A stretch of DNA of 64,000 nucleotides from Marsupella aquatica (taxonomy: Eukaryota > Marchantiophyta). The DNA lies in assembly GCA_973895155.1 (NCBI GenBank), contig OZ316894.1:2170001-2234000 (forward strand). The letters run 5' to 3'. Position 1 is the stretch's first letter. Each line of letters starts with the position of its first letter. This document shows positions 9,438-22,600 of the stretch, piece by piece. The translations under genes and the position numbers were made by a program. The notes under the pieces were generated by a model. The model did no database searches. It was not told the DNA's origin and was given only the letters and a program-made list of their open reading frames with translations.

Positions 9438-12029
9438 ATGGGAGGAGAGACGTTGAGGGTTAGGGGATCGCAGCAACTGCGGAAGAGGCTGGTGTTGGCG
9501 ACATTGGCGGGATCTGTATTGAGAGTGGACGACATTAGAGCCGAAGATGCTGCACCGGGCTTGCGTGATTATGAAGCATCCTTTCTCCGCTTGCTGGAAA
9601 AGATTAGTCATGGTTGCGTGGTCGAAATAAATGAGACTGGTAGGTTTCCTGGGTCTCTCTGTCCACTCATATGCTTTCCCTTTGTCTTGTTCACTCTCTG
9701 CATATATCTACTCATTCGATTGTGCCTTCCCGAATGTTTAGTTCGCTCTCTTCCCATCTTGCTCTCTCCGCTTGCCACCCTTTATATATTCATGCATTCA
9801 TTTCAAAAGTCAATCAATGCGACGGGGTCTCCTACATCTGCCTCGCTATCTCTGTTTTGTTTTTTCCGCACATGATGGGCGAGATGATGTTTCATCAAGA
9901 TATCCATCCTAGTCCTCGGACAGTAAGGAAAATGGAAATAGCTGATCCCCAAACAGTTCTTGCATTCTTCCGTAGAACAGATTTTATTCTACTGTGGACT
10001 GGTTTACAAACAGACGAGCTGTTTCTATATATCTCTCTATGTTAATGTTTTTCTCCTTCTGCGCATTTTGAAGATTCTAGCCTCGGTCTGATTGCGCTTC
10101 TCAGTCCTAAACGTTGAAAAATGAATTTGCCTCCACTCGCTGGGATATGTGATGTTCATTACGGACTTTCACGCTGGGTTCCCTTCAGAGCTTTAGCAAA
10201 CTCGGTAAAGTAGCTCGTCTGTGGGATTCATGCGTAATTTTCGTGCCAAAGAGAACAGCAGGATTGGATCTAAAGTGTAACAGTATTAATTTCTCAGTCC
10301 TTTCTCTCCTTCCAACTTTTGAAATCTTTGACTGTTGTATATGTCTGGTGGGACAGGTACTAAGCTGAAATATAAGCCAGGGATTCTGGTTGGTGGTCGG
10401 AGTCTGGCACATGATTGTGGTGCTAGCCGTTCACTCGGTTACTTCCTTGAACCTCTGGTTGTATTGGGGCTCTTTGGGAAGGCTCCCCTTTCCATCTCTT
10501 TGAAAGGTTTGTCCACCTGACTAGCTCTCAAAAGTTTCTTCCAGCATTGAAGCTTCTCGTCATGCACAGGTTTTTTCGGCAGTGATTTATTGTTCCGACG
10601 TGTTTAGGCCCCCTCTTCCAGTGTCGAATTTTAAATATTTGGTGACTCATGGCAATGACAGGAATCACAAATGACACACACGACCCTAGCGTGGATACAT
10701 TTAGGAGCACCACTCTGCCTATTCTAAAGCAGTTTGGAGTGGACGTTGACCAGCTTGAACTCAAAATTGTCACTCGAGGGGCTCCTCCATTTGGCGGTGG
10801 AGAAGTACGCTTGAAAGTCCCAATTGTTTCTGGAAGCCTATCGGTGAGTAGCACTTACGTTCTGTACATTGCGTTTGTGCAAGAAGTATGCAGTAAATCG
10901 CTTTGTTAGTCCTAGTTAAGATCAATTTTCTTTCTTATCAGGGTTGTCTTTGAAACCTAGAACATACACTTAACTGACTGTTAGGTTTTGAATCAGTTCC
11001 CTCGATTCCACAGCTCTTTGATGCGTCTTCTTCAGGTAGTGGACTTACCAGGACACAGATTCTCATAAGGTTGTAGTGCCTATGTTGCAGGCCGTGACCT
11101 GGGTGGACGAGGGAATGGTTAAGAGAGTGCGAGGCACAGCATACTCAACTCGTGTTTCCCCTCAAATGGCGAACCGAATGATTGATTCAGTTCGAGGGAT
11201 CTTTAACAAGCTGTTGCCAGATGTCTACATCTTTTCTGACCATTATACTGGTCACGAGTCTGGAAAGTATGTTTTGAAATCAACCCAATTGCTATGCTAC
11301 CCAATTAGTTCTACAGTGTAGGTAGGAGTGCTATGTCCGCGGCAGTGATAGTGACGATGAATGAATGTGTTGAGGATCCGGGATTGGTTGATGTAGGGTA
11401 AGGCCTTCTTTTTCTTACAAATTCTTTTCAAAGTCTCTTTTGTAGTTTTAGATGATGTGAATACTTGCTGAACTTGACCTGATTTCACAAACAGGTCGCC
11501 TGGTTATGGCATCTCCTTAGTTGCGGAGACAACGACCGGTTGTTTATTGACTGCCGAAATGGCTGCAAATCCTCTGCATCACGATTCTATTGATGGGGAT
11601 GAAAAGACAGGTCCCCAGTTGCCAGAGGATGTTGGTACTCAAGCCGCTTTGGGCATGCTCGAAGAGATCAAGCAGGGGGGTGTAGTGGATTCAACGCATC
11701 AGGTATGTGACAATTTATTTCCCAGCAAATGAATCCGTATTTGGGTCTGATGCACGGTAATAGTGTCCTCTACGTTCTATGGTAGGATGTTTAACAACAT
11801 GTTTTTCTTTGTGTCGCAGGGATTACTTTTCTTGTTGTGTGCTCTCTGTGCTGAAGATGTCTCGAAGGTACGGGTGGGTAAATTATCACCGCACGCCATT
11901 CAAACCCTGCGACTTCTGAAAGAATTTCTTGGCGTGCAGTTTAACATCAAACCTGATCCTGCCAGTAGAACTGTGATTTTGACTTGTGTTGGTAGTGGAT
12001 ACAAAAACTTCTCAAGGAAGGTGCAGTAA
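9438..12029 (+). CDS. RCL1: RNA 3'-terminal phosphate cyclase-like protein (RCL1), six exons
   Basis: The exons are 9438-9639, 10357-10506, 10662-10843, 11091-11266, 11495-11702 and 11820-12029. They total 1128 nt, coding 375 aa, the usual RCL1 length. All junctions are GT..AG with consistent phase. The ATG at 9438 precedes the conserved opening (LRVRGSQQLRKRLVLATLAG). Family signatures include GLRDYEASFLRLLEKI near 40-56, VVEINETGT, DCGASRSLGYFLEPL, DPSVDTFRS, TRGAPPFGGGEV, SPGYGISLVAETTTG and the C-terminal LCALCAEDVSKVRVGKLSP. RCL1 is a nucleolar U3 snoRNP-associated factor needed for early pre-rRNA cleavage and 18S production. It belongs to the cyclase fold but is not an active cyclase. 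Here the region of the cyclase catalytic histidine reads VDSTHQGLL, as in RCL1 rather than RtcA. Telomere-type repeats upstream may regulate it. Confidence 0.95.
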
Positions 12030-12149
12030 TCCGTAGTTTGATAGTCTTTCTAGGAAGGTGCTACTTTAGCTGGTGGATAAATACAGAGTCTAAATTAGTA
12101 GGGGTTAGAAAGTTTTGCCAATGTATAATACATGCAACAAGAGAGTAGA

Positions 12150-12368
12150 TTCAGTTTAACATCAAAGCTGATCCTGCCAGTAGAAATGTGATTTGACTTG
12201 AAAAGTTCTTGTGTTGGTAGTGGATACAAGAACTTTTCAAGAAAGGTGCAGTAATCCGTAGTTTGATAGTATTCTAGTAAGGTGCTACTTTAGCTGGTGG
12301 ATGACTACTGAGTCTAAATTAGTAGGGGTCAGAAAGTTTTGCCAATGTACAACGCATGCAACAAGAGC
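12150..12368 (+). pseudogene. Tandem duplicate of the RCL1 last-exon end and 3' UTR
   Basis: This segment repeats about 11938-12149, that is, the end of RCL1 exon 6 from TTTAACATCAAACCTGATCC through the stop and the 3' UTR (GTAGTTTGATAG, GGTGCTACTTTAGCTGGTGG, AAAGTTTTGCCAATGTA). The copy is about 90 percent identical and has no reading frame of its own. It carries an extra AAAAGTTCTTG that is the inverse of sequence 20-30 nt downstream, forming a 14-bp perfect inverted repeat (12198-12211 and 12227-12240). Confidence 0.9.
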
Positions 12369-13388
12369 AGATTTATCCAGATAATTCGGGTCAAGATGTC
12401 AAATGGAAACTTGCCAGTGAACCGGAAAAGCAGGATGTTAGTCTGGAGACAACAAAGAAAGGACATATTCAATGCGCAAGTCAGGTGAACGGGAAGGGGC
12501 TTATAATTCACTTCCGAATGAAAGTGGTAGTTTGGTTTGTAGTTATCAGTAAGGGGAGGCTATCCCCACACGGATGGATTATTTTTCATATCATATACAA
12601 TTTCATCGTACAATTTACGTTCTCATGTGTGCTACATCTATTCCCAATCATGGAAACCTTTGTTTGTCATCATACTGAGGGCCCTTGTTAAATGTGTTAC
12701 CGGAGATTTGTTTTGGACATTTTAGAATGATATGAAGCGGATTTGTTAACAGCATTGTAGACATCCGATCAGCAAGTCACCTTAGCAATTTCCAGCGAGT
12801 CTACGAGCCCAGAAAAAACTTGAGGATTAGGATGAAGAAATGTGATGGTGGTTGTATATGTTCTTGACCTCGAGTGACCTTTGACGATGTCCGGAAAGAC
12901 AGCGAAGAACGGTGATGATGGTTGTATCAAATTCTAGCTGAAGGGACATGCGATGTCACATTTTAGATAGAATCTACCCCAGGTGTATACCATGGAATTG
13001 CACAGGGATGCTGGACTTCATAATTCTATCGCACATTACAAATCGAGAGCTGATTGAACGAGCAAACTGTGTAGATGAAGAACTGAATGGGATTTGTTAC
13101 CCTCATTTTTTGGCACTTGCAGCAAAATCATAATCAGTAATAGAGACTGACTCAGATTTAGCAAAACCGAAGCTGAGAGTCCTTGTCATCCAGTGACAAT
13201 CGAGCTTCTCCGATTCAAAAGTCTATTTCCCTGCAAGTTCAGGCAGATTAAACTCGTACCAAGCTATGCATGTGAGGGGCAATTGCACTAGTTCTATTGG
13301 GATCAAATGGGTAAACCAAAAATATACATTCTGGTTAATTTTACCTACAAAACCAAGTACATCGTCAACTCTTGGCGAATCAATGTAA
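12369..13388. other. Intergenic stretch between convergent RCL1 and BASS genes
   Basis: No gene, RNA or clear repeat is seen. This should contain the 3' ends of both converging transcripts. Confidence 0.4.
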
Positions 13389-16300
13389 TCATTGCGTCAC
13401 AGGTGGTTTGTGCTGGTGCTGCCATACTACAGTTAGCCCAAATCCCATCAATGACATAAGTACCGTCTGCGGAATCATACAAAGCAAACAGACAAGAACT
13501 AATTAGTAGACAGTAGGTTTTGAATGCAGATTCATGAGAATTATGTCATGCCTTTCCTTGAACCAAATTAAACATATGTTCCTAAGTGCTAAAAAGGCCA
13601 TGCAGGACACGAACAAATTGACTGCTAAACGCAAAAACAGGTTCATTTCTTGCTGTCAGGGTTGTGTCTTTAGCTCGAAATAAAATTTTAGTTAGAAAGG
13701 TAGTGGAGTGTGGAAAGGGCTGGAGAGTGTAGTACTGAGATTGCTGAAGGAAGGGCCACCAGTGGATCTTCAAAGAAACTGTTCGCCAACGCCAGTCCCA
13801 AAAGACTACTTTGCATTCCTGAAAGGACCCGTTCTCCATCAGAAATGAAGTGATGTTCGGGGGTGTCATGGGACTGACGAAACCTATCATTCTTTCCAAA
13901 AGTGAATTCATGGAAATGCAAATCACTGTAGGAGGTTAAAAGATGATAGTACCTGTCTCAAAAGAGATTGTTCTAGCAAGCCCTTCCAGATCTGGTTCTG
14001 AAGGAAATAACACCTTCGTCATATAATATCCCGTTATGAAAGCCAAGGAATGAAAGATGAGTATTGGAAGCACGAGAATAAGTCCAAACTGAGACTTTAG
14101 AGCCTTGATGTTAAGGGCCAAAGGAGCTCCTATGCAGCAGCAGGTCACCAAAACTGAGCAAAGCGGTAGAAATGGTCGAATCAGGTTCGAAATACTGGGA
14201 AGGAATCTGCCATCGACAGATCATTGGAATAATGTATTAGTGAACGCTGTGATATTAGGCACTGTAAAGGGGAAGTATTCGATTGGATTATTTTAGGCAA
14301 TCCATACTTGACAATGTTTCTTTAAGTGTAGTTGGGAAATGGGTATCTACAACAAGGGCTTCACAAAAGGTGATTAAAAAAATACCACTGTCTGCCACAG
14401 TTCTTAACGTCAAATTCGATATGGATCAAATGATACTGAATGATGAAATAAGGTTGTCATTGATATCCAGGGTGTACAGCCAAGAAGTCAAGGGAAATCA
14501 GAGACACCTACCGGTTCAAAGAGAGACCAGCAGCAATGGGTACCACCACTATCTGCGTTATACTAGCCATCATTCCAAGTACATTGACATCTAATCGCTT
14601 GCCCAGCAAAAGATGTGAGAGAGTTGGTGTTACAACCACTGCTGTTATGGTAGAGAGCGCTGTCATGACGATACTAAGGGGAGCCATGGAAGGATCAACT
14701 ATGAACGTGGCGTAATTTGAGAGCTGAGCACCACTCAAGCATGCAACCAATAGTATTCCTGAACCTGCGGCAAGAAAGAGTCAGGAGAAGTGTTTAGAAT
14801 AGAAGTGCTTCCTTCGATGACAGAGAACTTGTTCTAGATATGAAGGTGGGTTTCATATTAAAAGTGGAGCTCTCCAAGAAAATTCTATCATAAAAACGAT
14901 GTACCACTCGCCCAAATCACTGCCACAATGCGGAGTGAAACTGCAAGCCTGTCACAGAAAGATAGAAAATTCTTTCTCTTCCTTGAGGTTCCATCCAACA
15001 CCGAGACTCAAACAGAACTTAAAGCATGTCAGGTCACCTCCAGATTCCTGATAAGGTTATGAAAAGGATCTGAAAGAGTGAATCCTGCCCTCAAGAGTGT
15101 GACGTACCTATTGCACTTGGAAGGTGAAGCATAGACACCGCAAAATACGAAACCAGTACACCTAAAATGGGTTTCACGAGAAATTGACCAGCATATCCTG
15201 CAACTAGCACTGCTGGCCGCTCAATTGCGTGTAGGAACGATTTGGCATTTAGATTGATCCCAACAGCAAACATCAGAAAACCTAAGGCGGGTGCATAATA
15301 TCTGCAAAATCCCATCCCCACGGCGCACATCAGAGAAGCTGAGGCTGGTGCATGATATCTACGTACAAAATCCTCATCCCCAACATTTCTGCGATTAAAT
15401 TACCAGCATTTTCAAATAACGGTCAGGAAGTTCCAATATTCAGGCTTTTAGAGTGTTTCAGGGAAGAAGGAAGAATTAACATAGAATACAGTCGAAAAAA
15501 GGATGTTGGACCTTGTGGTAAACCATGTGAATGAAGGTGGAAACACAAAAGCCAATGTCGTACTTGCTACGACCGCGTATGGAATAAATGAATTTGCATT
15601 TTTCAAGCCCTTCTGCAGAATCTCCCCGATAGAAGTTTTCCTTTCGAGCTGGAAAAGTCATGAACCACGATCAGATGGCTAAACTTTGCAAGTCAACAGA
15701 CAGTGTTGTAATTTCTTTTAATATGATCAGTATGGGAACTAACCGGTCTCAAACCCAAAGGACAAGGTTTACCTGCTTGTCATCAGCAGAAGCTGCTCCC
15801 GGCTCTGTGCTGGTGCACCTGATGCTCTTTCTTTCACGGGCATCTTTCACAGACACTTTTCTTGATGTAGCTGCCACAATTCTTCCAGGACGTCGTATAA
15901 GAAACCAGAAAGATATCAAAGAAACTATGCCCGTCGTAAGTGACGAAACAAAGACCATCTAAACTGAGGGTGCACTTTTGAGATAGACATTCGAGGAAAT
16001 CATTCGTACCAAATCCAGCAGCCTGGGCGGGGATGAGCTCGACATCTCGCTTGCACACATATCTGAAATTAAAAAAGGATCAGCCACATCATCAACTACC
16101 AGCTTTTACGACAGCAAGCTTTGGACGAAACATCAATCCAATATAATGTCTACACAGAGCAAACTCTGTACTGAATACTTCCACATATCCTGTTCCACAC
16201 ACGCCGCCTTCAGAAACAGCCATCCAAGTAGGGAAGATTGCGTCATTGACGAAGATGAGAACAAAAAGAGGGTCACATAGATCTCTAAACACAAGAGTGC

Positions 16301-16658
16301 CAAACTTGCTAATCACCAACTAAACCCGTGCTCTTCACAACCCATCGAGTCGCTGGTGGTCCCAAAATGTGCAGTCTCGAGAATATCAGATGGGAAACTA
16401 AACTTGGAGTGTCATTAGAAAGCCATCACTAGACTAAAATAATCCAATGATTGACGCAAATGGAATACAAACCCGGCTAAGAATTCCCCTGGATAATGTA
16501 CAGTGCACTCACTTGCCTGCTGCTGTTGTTGTTGGCAGAATGTATACTCGACTGTTCTCGAAACCCCGCGAACGCTCGGAATGAAAAGCCAAAGGAGCCA
16601 ATGGCGGGGACATCTTCCTCCCACAAAAGACGTCGGGCACCCGCAATGTCAGCGCCAT
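13389..16658 (-). CDS. Plastid sodium/metabolite cotransporter, BASS5/BASS6 type, nine exons
   Basis: The exons in transcript order are 16658-16513, 16062-16010, 15870-15773, 15648-15512, 15301-15108, 14764-14512, 14206-13953, 13818-13736 and 13466-13389. They total 1296 nt, or 431 aa, and every phase agrees. The first three exons encode a Ser/Arg-rich, low-acid leader (MALTLRVPDVFCGRK...), as expected of a chloroplast transit peptide. An in-frame ATG at 16742 would add 28 residues. The mature part has about nine hydrophobic helices with bile acid:sodium symporter family motifs: YYAPALGFLMFAVGINL, ACLSGAQLSNYATFI, PLSIVMTALSTITAVVVTP, CCCIGAPLALNI, FETGMQSSLLGLALA and VLMSLMGFGLTVVW. BASS5 and BASS6 of Arabidopsis carry 2-keto acids and glycolate across the plastid envelope; which substrate applies here cannot be told. 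The final exon is recognised by its match to the family C-terminus. Exon 5 has a duplicated acceptor (see findings). Confidence 0.92.
15244..15358 (-). repeat. 57-bp tandem duplication spanning the exon-5 acceptor of the BASS gene
   Basis: The first part of exon 5 with its acceptor (15301-15245) is repeated immediately upstream in transcript direction (15358-15302). Both copies begin ATAT(C/T)ATGCACC after an AG. Acceptors are GATTTTGCAG for the inner copy and TTTTGTACGTAG for the outer one. The shift is 57 nt, a multiple of three without a stop, so use of the outer site would insert 19 residues resembling the following 19. Confidence 0.8.
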
Positions 16659-16742
16659 GTCTGGCTGCTTCCTGCGTGATCGACTGACAATAATCACACA
16701 AACTGTCACAAACCGAAAAATGATCGGCAATCGCGCCCACAT

Positions 16743-18489
16743 TACTCTCTAGAGACCAAAAACTGCGCGTCGTGGCGAACTCTGCAGAAGATCTCCAGTC
16801 AACGATATGTTCCAAGTAATTAGGCGCTCGGCACACTATTATTAATCACCGCCCCATCAATCCAATCAAACGACGAAATCGAACGATACGAAATTAAGAA
16901 AAAAGCCTCCTCAGTGAGAAATTCCAATCGACGATTACACAAGTCCGAGGAACTTCAATCGCAATTCCGAGAAACTCAGACAGCTCAGACGAATCTCGGG
17001 GACGAAGGGATTCAGAAGACAGAAATGACGACAACAGAAAGGATCGTTTTCTTCTTTCTTCTATCGAGCAAATTGTAAACATCTCGTGAGATCTACAAAT
17101 ACCGAATTCACAGAGCATAGAGAGAGAGCTCTAGACAGACAGAGGTGGGAAGTTTCGTACTTCGATGATTCCAAATTTCCAATGTTACACAAGCAATCCG
17201 GATTGGGGAGCTTGCCAGTAGTGGGTGTTGCGAGTCCTAGGCCGGAATTCCTTCACTGCTTAGAATTCGTGGGCTTGATTGATGAGTACCGAACCGATTT
17301 GCAAGGGAGTGCAGCTTTCGAGAGATCAGGGGGGAAACATCTCAACAATGTGAAACAAACAACTGGGAATTTTTTTCGTCGACTAGACTTTGGGCAATGA
17401 GGTACTCACGTGAAAGAATGACGGTGACTCACACTGTGAGCTGTTTTCTATTGAGAAGAAACTTGAGAAACTAAAGCCAATGCCAGGATGGACCTCCACT
17501 TTGTGTATGAAGCCCAGATGGACTGGCATAGCTTGGATGGATTTTCTCAGAACATTGAAATAGACTCAGATAACATTGTTTACACTGTTGACTGAAATGT
17601 GACCTGTAAAGGGTCTCCTTATTGTTTGCAGGCGGTTTTAATGACATTATCTAACTGGTTTCCTTGGTAAGTTCACAACTTGACTACTTTCAATGTCATG
17701 CCATTACTCAGGATCATAATGACATCTTGACTATTTTCTCTCCCCAAGGTAGTCAAAGTTATCAGCTGCAATCTGCGACCGGGTCCTTGTTCTTTTTGGT
17801 GTAACAACAATGATTGATTTACGCATACCATTGGGATGGGCAGGGACAATGTCTCTATGCATCCAGGCTTTGTATTGAAGTGCAATGGAGGATGATTTTT
17901 AAGCTTTCTCCTTCTTTCTTTCCGAGGGGCAAGTGTCACGTCGTGTCAAGGGGAGGAAGCCAAGAACAGTCTTTAACTCAAACAGATTTACAAATAGCCA
18001 TCTGATTTGGCTGATGGGGTCCATGGCTAGGTGGGACTCTGGGTAATGGAAAACAAAAAACTTGACAAGATTTGCCAAAAATGGTGAAGGCTGTTTAGAG
18101 AGGTGAAATCTAGGTAATTTTGTGACTAGAAAAAAGGCTTGTGCAAGGCTCACAACTCAATTTAAGGAAAGCGAAATGGCTACAAAAGTGTATTTAGCGT
18201 GTTGGTAAATTGGCCAAATTGGGTTGTATTATGGACAGATCCAAGGTGATTTGACCATTCATTTGTGCATTGGTTCAACTGCTCTGAATTGAAATAGGGG
18301 CAAAAAACGGCCAGAAAGGCTTTGTAATGTGCTTACTTAGCTCTAAGCTCCATGGCAAAAGAAAAACAGATTTACAAGTAACCCCAAATAAACTATGTGG
18401 CAAATGTGGTCACGTTGCCATTCCAACAATAACGACCACGGCAGTCTTCAAGTAACGACCTGACTGGATGATGGGGTCTGGACTAGTTA
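16743..18489. other. Gene-free stretch: BASS promoter side and AT-rich DNA
   Basis: An open frame at 17086-17400 on the plus strand has no recognisable domain and begins in the region that should hold the BASS promoter and leader. I do not support it as a gene. The rest is AT-rich, with no RNA gene or clear repeat seen. Confidence 0.4.
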
Positions 18490-18499
18490 AAATTAACCT

Positions 18500-18720
18500 C
18501 TGGTGAGAAGTTTCAGCACGCTCAACTGGGCTAGTGACTTGGCATCTGGAGGTCAGGGGTTCAAATCCACCCTCACATTGCCCCTTTGCTCAGTTGCAGT
18601 TAAGGCACTCCCAACACAGGTTGCCTCAGTCTCAAAGGCTCATCCGAGGGCTCATCTCATGGTGGCGAATGGCAGGTTGATCAGGCTTCTGGCGACTCGT
18701 TTCTGATATGCAGGTGTCTA
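18500..18720 (+). mobile_element. Candidate tRNA-derived SINE
   Basis: A polymerase III-like internal promoter is visible. The A-box-like CTCAACTGGGCTAGTG starts at about 18521, and a near-canonical B-box GGTTCAAATCC lies at 18558-18568, about 30 bp downstream. The segment does not fold as a complete tRNA by eye. A 3' tail of about 150 bp and an AT-rich end near 18720-18745 fit a tRNA-derived SINE. No target duplication was identified. Confidence 0.4.
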
Positions 18721-19613
18721 TACTTCCTTTGATTTATTAAATTGATTCAAGGTCAATCCCAAGGTCAATTTCAAGTGTCCAAACACAACAACAGACTGCT
18801 TCAATTCAGAGACAAGGTTCTCTTTCTGAGCACAATACCCTTCAGCTGAACCCAAAGCCCTGCGCTCAGACATGAGGCCTGGGCATTTTACAACTTTGGG
18901 CCTTGAACTAGTTGAGAAAAGGATCATTGGTAAAAATAGACAATTTTTGTTCACTGTAAAACCGATGGGAGAACTTACTGATTGAAGATTTCTCCCTATC
19001 AATGCTTTTATAATTGTGTGGACTGGCAAAAGTGAGTCGTAGGTTTAAACCCTCTAGTCGGGCCTACAGTCACTCCAAACATATCGACAATCGACTATAA
19101 GAATGTTCCTCTTCACAATCTTGTGACCAGCCCCTTTTTTCATGTCACGTTTTTTGGTGTACATGAGAGGACGGTGTATAAAGCACAGTTCCTGTCTGAT
19201 AAACGACTCATCCTTATTTTCCCTTTTTGAAGGGATATCATAACTCTCTTTCGGATGTATGATGTCCATTTGAATATAGACAAACCCATCCTCAGACCTT
19301 GCACCAATAGACAACTGTATTTCCAACATATTATTGTGGGACTAGGACAGTTTGGGGCTGTTTCCACCTGGGTGTTCCTTCAGATAGCCTCCTCCCTCTA
19401 ATCTCTCGACTTCTTCACATATTCAGCCTGAGGTGCGCAAAGCATGGGTGTAACCAAATAATTATTCTATGAATTGAGGTACAACCCACCCAAACCTGCC
19501 AGGAACAGGCGGAAAAAGAATAATCCCACAATGTTCAAGAATTTGGGAACTGGGAGAATTCTGCACTCAGCTCCACTTTTTAGTGTATCAAGCTCATTTT
19601 GTGTTGTAGATTG

Positions 19614-22600
19614 TCAGGCCCAAAACCATGGATAGTCAAGAGATGTTACGAATGGACCTTCTTGAACAGGAAGCGCCAGTCTGTGCTTGGCATTCATGAT
19701 CTCGCCAATGAATCTGCCAACGTTCGAGCTGTACGTTACGATTGCATGGTCCGAGATCTTCTCCAGGATGTAAAGACTGGCAAGGAAATGGACTTGCATG
19801 TTGTGCTTGAGGGCTTTTGGCACATTCATGTGGGCATGAAATTTCTCTTGCAAATGGTCATCCTCAATCCAGTCGTACATGATATATCGCTTCCCGTCCT
19901 GTTGAAGCTGAGGAGCTGGAGCTGGAGCCGAAGCTGCTGAATCGTTCCCATTGAGCAGTGTAACGAAAGCCTCCCTTGCTGTCCCTGAATCGGAGATGAG
20001 AAAAATGGATGGCCACTGGAAGCCATACTCCTCCTCCATCCGCTTCATATGCATTTCATAATCTTCGATGGGACGGTAAATCCCATGCTCTATAAAGTAA
20101 GGATCCTCAGCCTGCAAGACCCACACGTCAAGTAATTATTTACACACTGTCCCAACTCTGTTCTGGACCCTGACGCGAGCAAGAAATCCAACGCCTCCAC
20201 AACAGTCTCATCAAAGACGACTGTTAGAAGTTGTTCAAACTAGTCCATACATCCGTCGTGGGGAGATAACATACACAAGCATTTCTCATTGTTTTTTTTT
20301 GGGGGGGAGACAAACATACACGCGGGTTTCTAGAAGATCTGAATTTCAGCCTTCAGATCTGAGGATTGAATTGTGCGTTTACTCAAGCAGCAATGCTTTA
20401 CATGTCTCTCCTGCCACTGGGATAGACAGTGTAATAGCAAGAAGAACTACATTTTCCAATTATGTTTTGCCAAACAATATAGCTACCACATATACATTTC
20501 AGTACGGAAATGGATTGTATAGAAAAATTAACTTTGAATGAAGTGCTGGGAGCTCTGTTCACAAACAACTTCAGACCATGCTAACTTACGCAACAACTTC
20601 AGTGCCGAGAAAGAATGACAAACGGTGGATAGAACAAATCGAAAGGAGGGATGGATCCTATTAAGTTGAACACGATCACATACTGATTTATCTGTTTGTC
20701 GAATATGAATGGCGAGGACTGGTGGCTTCCACAATGGCTGGCCAAGCTCGTCTACGTATCGCGACATGATTTGGTCAGCAACAAGCTTCACGTTGCTTGA
20801 CATTCGGTTCAGCATCCAAGAACTCATAAGAGAGACCATCACCATATCAACTCGCCGTAACTTCATATCCTGCCACAAGTATGCCAAGTTCAAGTTCCAG
20901 TTTTATTTTCCAAGCTACCTTAATTTAGTTAGTAAGCCAGGAGAAGACTTATGAGCCTCGGAATACACTGCCAAAGAGTTTGAATTGTGTTGCATCCTGA
21001 TGTGGTGTGCAATTTGAAAGTAGAAGATGCTATAACCTACCTTTGAATCTTTCCGATCTTTGACAGAGCATTTTCTGGTCGCCCTGGTGCCTCGCGTCGT
21101 GGTGTCGTCAACGGAGCTTGTCACCACGCCAACCTTTCCGCTTCGTCCCATATCGTTCCAAATACTCAACTTGTGATAAGTATAAGCCTCGAGAAACGAT
21201 GAGAAGCTACTGGAGCCGACGCAAACATCCGTTTCCCACGTGGGCCGCTTCCAAGTCTGTACCACCGTGACGCCGCCTGGAGAAAAGAATTCGTTATCTT
21301 CCATAAGCACTTCTTCCCACGACGTTCTCTTACTGTCGTGATGATTGGGCTCGGCCAGGATTTGCGCCAGTCTCGGGTCTCCCACAGGGTTGCAGCTGGT
21401 GACATTGAAGTAGCACTGCATGTTGCGGTCGGCAATGTTTGGGCCGCAACCATCAAAGGCAGGGTGATGCTTCGGCTCCGACATTACAACAAGAGGGTGG
21501 CCTCTCACCATTGCAAAAAATAGAGGGAGAAGGAACATATGTACCGATGACAATAAGCCTGCACAGGCGATTTACCTCCAACGTTTAGTTTAGAATCAAG
21601 TTAGAATGATCTGCACCTGGGTCAGCTAGCTTCGAACTCACTTTATAATTCGCACACCGAAAAGCTGGGCCATGTGTAAACTACTTCAAGTGACGTTCAC
21701 TCACTGAATATGCGTGGCTAAAGTTTTAGACTGAAAGAGTTTCCTAGAAAATTGGACCTCAGAGACAAATATTACTAGAAAAGAAGGTAACAGCAACTCC
21801 ACAAATACAAACGAGAGACGTTAATTACGATCCACAAACTGGCGGTCTACTAGATTAAGGATACTCCCACACACTAAACGTTTCTCTGAATCGTTCTAAT
21901 TATTCTATTCCGAAAATGAATGGTTTTGTAGCACCTCTAGATCGGGACAGTTATTTCAGGTCTTTTGAAAAACCAAGAACCATTCCGGATGAGAAAAGGG
22001 ATTTTAAGCTATCTGTTGAGACATGAAATGAATTTGGTACTTCTCGATGAAAACAGACAGTGCACGACCCATTTAGTATCAGATTATGGTGAACTTGGCC
22101 GGCGAATCTTTTGACTAGCTGCTAAATGTTGGATCCATGTTGGTCCATCCCATCCTTCGAATCAGCACAAGAAATCAGTCAACTGCCTACATAACTTTGC
22201 TAGTTTCTCTTTATACCTGCAACTTTCGTCAAAAAGTATTCCAGACTCATCGTCTCCGTTTCTTTACTGTCCAAGCTCATCGAATTGCAACGACAAACCC
22301 GACCCTGACAGTCCGTCGGCAATTTTTCTGGGCAGCCACCATGGATCCTCTAAGTGAAGCTATGTGCAGTGTGATACTCGATGCTCCGGAACAGTTGGGC
22401 ATTGACAGGAGAATTCACACCGAAGCAAGAGGAATGAGACAGGGACAGATGAAATTAATTTCACGAGCAACAGTACGCGATCAATGCAGAGAAAATGTCA
22501 CAAATGTTCAGTTTTTATTGTTTTACTCTTCAGCAGACGGTGAGAATTGATTGCGGTAATTCATTTAGACCGACGATGATGATCGAGAAGGTTCATTCTG

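Noticed and set aside
13582-13735. Alternative ending of the BASS protein by reading through the exon-8 donor
   Set aside because: It gives a short unrelated tail, while the exon at 13466-13389 restores the conserved family C-terminus with correct phase.
17086-17400. 104-codon plus-strand ORF upstream of the BASS gene
   Set aside because: It lies in the expected promoter of the BASS gene, has no domain and no splice partners.
22341-22550. Small plus-strand ORF starting CCACCATGG inside the GT23 intron
   Set aside because: The start context is good, but the product is unrecognised and in repeat-rich intron sequence. Not enough for a gene call.
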